Shown in pieces: positions 6,190 through 8,986 of a stretch of 8,986 bases of DNA. The translations under genes and the position numbers were made by a program. The DNA lies in NCBI GenBank assembly GCA_022562335.1, contig JADFPM010000100.1, positions 1 to 8,986 on the forward strand, written 5' to 3'. The notes under the pieces are model-generated. The model was not told the DNA's origin. It searched no databases and worked only from the letters and a program-made list of their open reading frames with translations. Origin of the DNA: Chloroflexota bacterium. GTDB taxonomy: Bacteria > Chloroflexota > Dehalococcoidia > Lucifugimonadales > UBA3495. Position 1 is the stretch's first letter. Each line of letters begins with the position of its first letter.

Positions 6190-7469
6190 GCGTGCGCCCG
6201 AACCTCAGCATCGGGTCTCGGCGAAAATCTAATGAAAACCCACGCCAGGGTGGCCAACGACAGCAGCGAACCGCAGAAATAGAACACCGTGCTGAGGCCG
6301 AACTCCGTCGCGATATACCCCGCGATTATGGGTGCAGGCAGCGTGATGACCTGCTGGAAAAGGCTCATTATGCTGTTGGTGGTGCCCTGGATCTGGCGCG
6401 ACGCCACGTCTAGGACGGCTGCGGTGGCGATGTTTCCGGTGCCGTAGAAGAAGGCGCCCATGGCCGCGATGACCAAGGCCAATTGGATTCCCTTGTCCGC
6501 CGACGGCAGGATGAAATATAAGATTCCCATGGTGGCGAAGGCGGGAAGAAGTACGGTCTTACGGCTGAACCTATCAGAGACGATTCCCATGACCGGCTGG
6601 GAAACGGTGCCCATCACGTACAGCAGCATCCAATGGAACCCCAATCCCAGGGATGAATAGCCTTGATCTTCCACCAGATACAGGGGGAGGAACGTCACCG
6701 TGCTGAGCCGGGCCATTCCCACCAGGCTGCTGGCCCCCATGACGGCGAAGACGCTGGGATGCCGGGCCAGATCTCGAAGCCCCGACTTGTAGGCGTCGAA
6801 GTTCAACCGGTCGGCCTCCCCCGCGAAAAATCGGCGGGTGGTAGCCCACACGATAACGGCCAAGATCACCGCCGGCAGAATGTGCCATTGGGCCAGGGTT
6901 TGCCAGCTCATCAGCAGCAATAACCCGCCGATGCACAGCGGACCGATGGAGTCTCCAACGCTGGCCCCCACGCCGTGCAGGCCCAGGGCGGTGCCACGGT
7001 GGTGCGGGAAAAAGGTGGACAGGGAAGAAACGGCCGGTGGGTGCCAAAACGCCGACGATGCCCCGACCAAGAACAGCGAAAGCAACACCAGCAAGTAGAT
7101 GGGAGAGATGCTGACCAGCAGGTAGGCTACCCCGCCCAACAAGATGGCCGTACCTAAAAGTACCGGTCTGTGTTTCACGAAGGCGTCGGCCAGGATGCCC
7201 GAAGGCAGGGTGAGCACTCCACTGGCCGCTTGCTTGGCAGTGGTCATACCGCCAACCTGGATGTCGGAAAGGCCCAGGTCGGCCTTCAGCATGGGCACGA
7301 ACATGGGCAGCATCTGCTGGAACCAATGGATGACAAAGTGCCCGAAGAATAAGAACCCTAATAACTCTTTCCGCTGGATGCCGGGGTCGCGTATGCCGGC
7401 TTGGCCGGTGGCGGGTTGGCCCGGAGAGTTTGGTTCAGTAGAGCTTTGCAAGCTAATGGATTTCACCAA
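6186..7469 (-). CDS. MFS transporter, Fsr-like carrier
   Basis: A 427-residue major-facilitator protein with about twelve hydrophobic helices, unrelated in detail to the other MFS gene of the window. A hydrophilic N-terminal tail of about 35 residues precedes helix 1 (LLGFLFFGHFVIHWFQQMLP). The first-half motif A is degenerate (PSGILADAFVKHR, about 89-101), while the second-half copy is well kept (GIVSDRFSRKT, 295-305). FWHPPAVSSLSTFFPHHRG (about 141-159) and GASVGDSIGPL (168-178) resemble the fosmidomycin-resistance (Fsr) and related carriers, so either export or organic-acid uptake is possible. It lies 166 bases downstream of the CoA-transferase on the same strand. The start is uncertain: TTG at 7469 or the adjoining GTG at 7466, neither with a good ribosome site. 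The stop codon shares CTAG with the convergent flavoprotein gene. Confidence 0.88.
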   Translation of the reverse strand: MVKSISLQSSTEPNSPGQPATGQAGIRDPGIQRKELLGFLFFGHFVIHWFQQMLPMFVPMLKADLGLSDIQVGGMTTAKQAASGVLTLPSGILADAFVKHRPVLLGTAILLGGVAYLLVSISPIYLLVLLSLFLVGASSAFWHPPAVSSLSTFFPHHRGTALGLHGVGASVGDSIGPLCIGGLLLLMSWQTLAQWHILPAVILAVIVWATTRRFFAGEADRLNFDAYKSGLRDLARHPSVFAVMGASSLVGMARLSTVTFLPLYLVEDQGYSSLGLGFHWMLLYVMGTVSQPVMGIVSDRFSRKTVLLPAFATMGILYFILPSADKGIQLALVIAAMGAFFYGTGNIATAAVLDVASRQIQGTTNSIMSLFQQVITLPAPIIAGYIATEFGLSTVFYFCGSLLSLATLAWVFIRFSPRPDAEVRAHA

Positions 7470-7519
7470 CCTTGGAGAGGCGCGTTGATCGGCGCAGCCC
7501 TGCCTTGGGGTTCCGGTTT

Positions 7520-7542
7520 TTTATATCAAACGCCTGGGGCGT
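7520..7542 (-). promoter_or_regulatory. Possible promoter element with adjoining palindrome upstream of the Fsr-like gene
   Basis: Read on the minus strand, TATAAA (7525 down to 7520) could serve as a -10 element about 50 bases before the transporter start. Directly upstream is the palindrome ACGCC-CCA-GGCGT (7542 down to 7530), which would fall in the spacer of such a promoter and could be an operator or a small hairpin. The expected -35 position reads TGCGCC and is poor. The rest of the gap (7543-7635) shows no clear feature. Confidence 0.25.
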
Positions 7543-7635
7543 GGCGCAGCACGGCGGACGATGGGGGAAAGGCGCATTCATGCTGGAAGGGCAAACCATG
7601 CGCCAGGACGTAAAAACCATTCGGTTATCAAGTAT

Positions 7636-8841
7636 TCAGATGACTCGGGCGGCGCGGAGCAGGCCCAACTCTTCAACCGTGAGGCCCAACTCGCCGCCTA
7701 ATATCTCCGAGTTGTGCTCGCCCAGGGCCGGGGCCGCCCTGCTGCCCTCCATGGGGTTCACCCCGTCCATCATAAAACCGGGACCAGGATATTTCAGGTT
7801 TCCGGCTTCAGGATGGCCGATCTCTACGAAAAAGCCCCGCTCGGCCAAATGGGGAGAGTCCACCACCTGCTGGGGGCTCTGGACCAACCCAACGACCAAT
7901 CCCTTGGCCATGGTTTCCTTCATCAGGTCCAGGTTGTTCCACTGGGCCAGCACCGGGGCCACCAGGCTGTGTAACTCTTCCCAATTATCCATACGGCCTT
8001 GACGGGTGGCGAACTTGGGGTCCACCAACTTGGGCTCCTCAAGGAACTCGGCCCAGGCCTCCATGGGCCGGCCCCCGGTGCCGGCGGTGGTCAATGTCAC
8101 TTCGCCATCTTTGGTGGGCAGGTGCATCCCGTCCATCACGTTTCCGTCGCTTCCACCCCGTATGGGGCTCCGGCCGGTGAAACTGTAGGGCTGGATCAAA
8201 CCCGAGGGCGTGCTGACGGCGGCTTCCATGGTGGACAGGTCAATGTGCCTGCCCTCCCCGGATCGCTGGCGGTGGAACAGGGCCGCCATTATGGCGATGG
8301 CCCCGTTGCGGGCGGCGGTGATCTCCATCTGCTCCAGCGCCGTGCCCATGGGCGGCTGGTCCGCCGAACCGGTCACCGCGTGGAGGAAACCGCCCAACGC
8401 CTGGGCCACCAGATCGCTACCCAGGTAGTCCCGGTAAGGCCCGGTCTGGCCAAAATAGGTTATGGACAACAGGATAAGCCGGGGGTTGGTCTCTTTCAGG
8501 ACCGGATATCCCAGGCCCAGGCCTTCGAGATGGCCCGGCGGTTGGCTCTCGATCAGGACGTCGGCGTCCGACGCCAGGCGCAGCAGCAGTTCCCGGCCGG
8601 CGGGTTGTTCAAGGTCTAAAGTGACTCCGCGCTTATTGGTGTTGAATGCCAGGAAGATGGTGGAGCCGTCGGGATGGGGGACGCCGTTGATGAAGGGCGG
8701 CTCTTGGCGGGCCGGATCTCCCCAACCGGGCGGCTCCACTTTGACCGTGTCGGCGCCCTGGTCGGCCAGCAACTTGGCGCAGAATGCCCCCGACAGGCCG
8801 TGGGCCAACTCCAACACCTTGATGTCCGATAAAATGTTCAA
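7636..8841 (-). CDS. CaiB/BaiF-family (family III) CoA-transferase
   Basis: A 401-residue member of the formyl-CoA transferase/CaiB family, which moves CoA between carboxylic acids or isomerises acyl-CoAs in the cytoplasm. Family motifs in order: LSDIKVLELAHGLSGAFCAKLLADQGADTVKVE near the N-terminus, FNTNKRGVTLDL (about 66-77), ADVLIESQPPG, LLSITYFGQTGPY, then AAL-HR-R-GEGRHIDLSTMEA, and the C-terminal PALGEHNSEIL. The length is normal. Counting back from the AAL motif, the catalytic Asp of the family (Asp169 in formyl-CoA transferase and CaiB) aligns with Glu173 in QMEITAARNG (codon 8323-8325). This conservative change may alter or abolish classical transferase chemistry. The start is uncertain: I chose TTG at 8841 because family members begin shortly before LSDIKVLELA. 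A TTG at 8892 would add 17 unrelated residues, and neither has a strong ribosome site. The acid substrate cannot be told. The Fsr-like carrier follows on the same strand and may serve it. Confidence 0.88.
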   Translation of the reverse strand: MNILSDIKVLELAHGLSGAFCAKLLADQGADTVKVEPPGWGDPARQEPPFINGVPHPDGSTIFLAFNTNKRGVTLDLEQPAGRELLLRLASDADVLIESQPPGHLEGLGLGYPVLKETNPRLILLSITYFGQTGPYRDYLGSDLVAQALGGFLHAVTGSADQPPMGTALEQMEITAARNGAIAIMAALFHRQRSGEGRHIDLSTMEAAVSTPSGLIQPYSFTGRSPIRGGSDGNVMDGMHLPTKDGEVTLTTAGTGGRPMEAWAEFLEEPKLVDPKFATRQGRMDNWEELHSLVAPVLAQWNNLDLMKETMAKGLVVGLVQSPQQVVDSPHLAERGFFVEIGHPEAGNLKYPGPGFMMDGVNPMEGSRAAPALGEHNSEILGGELGLTVEELGLLRAARVI

Positions 8842-8910
8842 TTCAATCTCATTGCAAGATTTTCGAGGGTAAAAAGGCAATCGTCCACCCAAAAAATCGT
8901 GCCGTGCAAG

Positions 8911-8964
8911 CCCCAGATCCTACAATGTCATGCTGAGCCAGCCGCAGCGGCGAAGTATCTGGGG
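8911..8964. repeat. Intergenic palindromic repeat with TGTCATGCTGAGC core
   Basis: A 54-base element bounded by a perfect 8-bp inverted repeat: CCCCAGAT (8911-8918) and ATCTGGGG (8957-8964). Inside are TGTCATGCTGAGC (8926-8938), an inner GCCGC-A-GCGGC palindrome (8941-8951) and GCGAAGTATCT. The same kind of sequence, TGTCATGCTGAGC...GCAGCGAAGcATCT, is familiar from between-gene regions of many bacteria, especially Chloroflexota, where it occurs in high copy number. It lies upstream of the CoA-transferase, whose promoter may be in the short AT-rich stretch at 8842-8900. The last 22 bases of the window show nothing further. Confidence 0.7.
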
Positions 8965-8986
8965 TGGGGCCGTCTCCCCCACACAA

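Noticed and set aside
6574..7326. Open frame of 250 codons on the minus strand in another frame of the Fsr-like transporter gene
   Set aside because: The translation is Pro/Arg/Gly-rich and lacks membrane helices, whereas the overlapping frame gives a complete MFS protein.
7580..8002. Plus-strand frame starting at ATG 7580 behind a GGAAAGG ribosome-like site in the gap between the two minus-strand genes
   Set aside because: Most of it runs antisense through the C-terminal part of the CoA-transferase and the product shows no recognisable family. The ribosome-like match is probably chance.
1..8986. Search for tRNA, rRNA, CRISPR, transposase, phage genes or toxin-antitoxin pairs
   Set aside because: No cloverleaf with a tRNA T-loop signature, no regularly spaced repeats and no transposase or integrase motifs were seen. 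Both intergenic repeats are single copies within the window.

Overview
The window is a GC-rich, densely coding stretch of a bacterial chromosome. It holds eight protein genes, no RNA genes, no CRISPR array, no insertion sequence and no gene-free stretch longer than about 175 bases. The gene mix is typical of heterotrophic Chloroflexota of the SAR202/Dehalococcoidia type: an epoxide hydrolase, a luciferase-like flavin/F420 oxidoreductase, a CaiB/BaiF CoA-transferase and two major-facilitator transporters. Two palindromic intergenic repeats support this, above all the element at the right edge built around TGTCATGCTGAGC, whose relatives are frequent in Chloroflexota. The assignment is an inference from gene content and repeat type, not from a marker gene.

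Left part, plus strand (1-3067). The window opens inside an epoxide hydrolase gene (5' end missing; nucleophile, lid tyrosine, acid and histidine all visible). A double-hairpin repeat (717-800) follows, then a luciferase-like monooxygenase/reductase with an ideal Shine-Dalgarno sequence. Next come a DUF3291 protein and, 15 bases further on, a 138-residue protein of unknown function. The last two look like a two-gene operon.

Middle, plus strand (3150-6189). An EntS-like MFS exporter is followed by the most distinctive gene: a type II NADH:quinone oxidoreductase-like flavoprotein fused at its C-terminus to a cyclic-nucleotide-binding domain. In that domain the arginine that normally holds the nucleotide phosphate is displaced by one position and replaced by histidine. 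A promoter-like pair of hexamers lies just before the gene.

Right part, minus strand (6186-8841). A second MFS carrier of a different subfamily (Fsr-like) converges on the flavoprotein gene, and the two stop codons share one CTAG. Upstream of it on the same strand is a CaiB/BaiF-family CoA-transferase in which the family's catalytic aspartate aligns with a glutamate. A second palindromic repeat closes the window.

Taken together (inference), the region fits an accessory catabolic area: epoxide opening, flavin-dependent oxidation, CoA activation of organic acids, two transporters, and a respiratory-type dehydrogenase that may respond to a small-molecule signal. Nothing in the sequence proves that these genes form one pathway, and I do not see a clearly new multi-gene system. 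The best candidates for novelty are the NDH-2/cyclic-nucleotide-domain fusion, the glutamate-bearing CoA-transferase and the unassigned 138-residue protein next to the DUF3291 gene.
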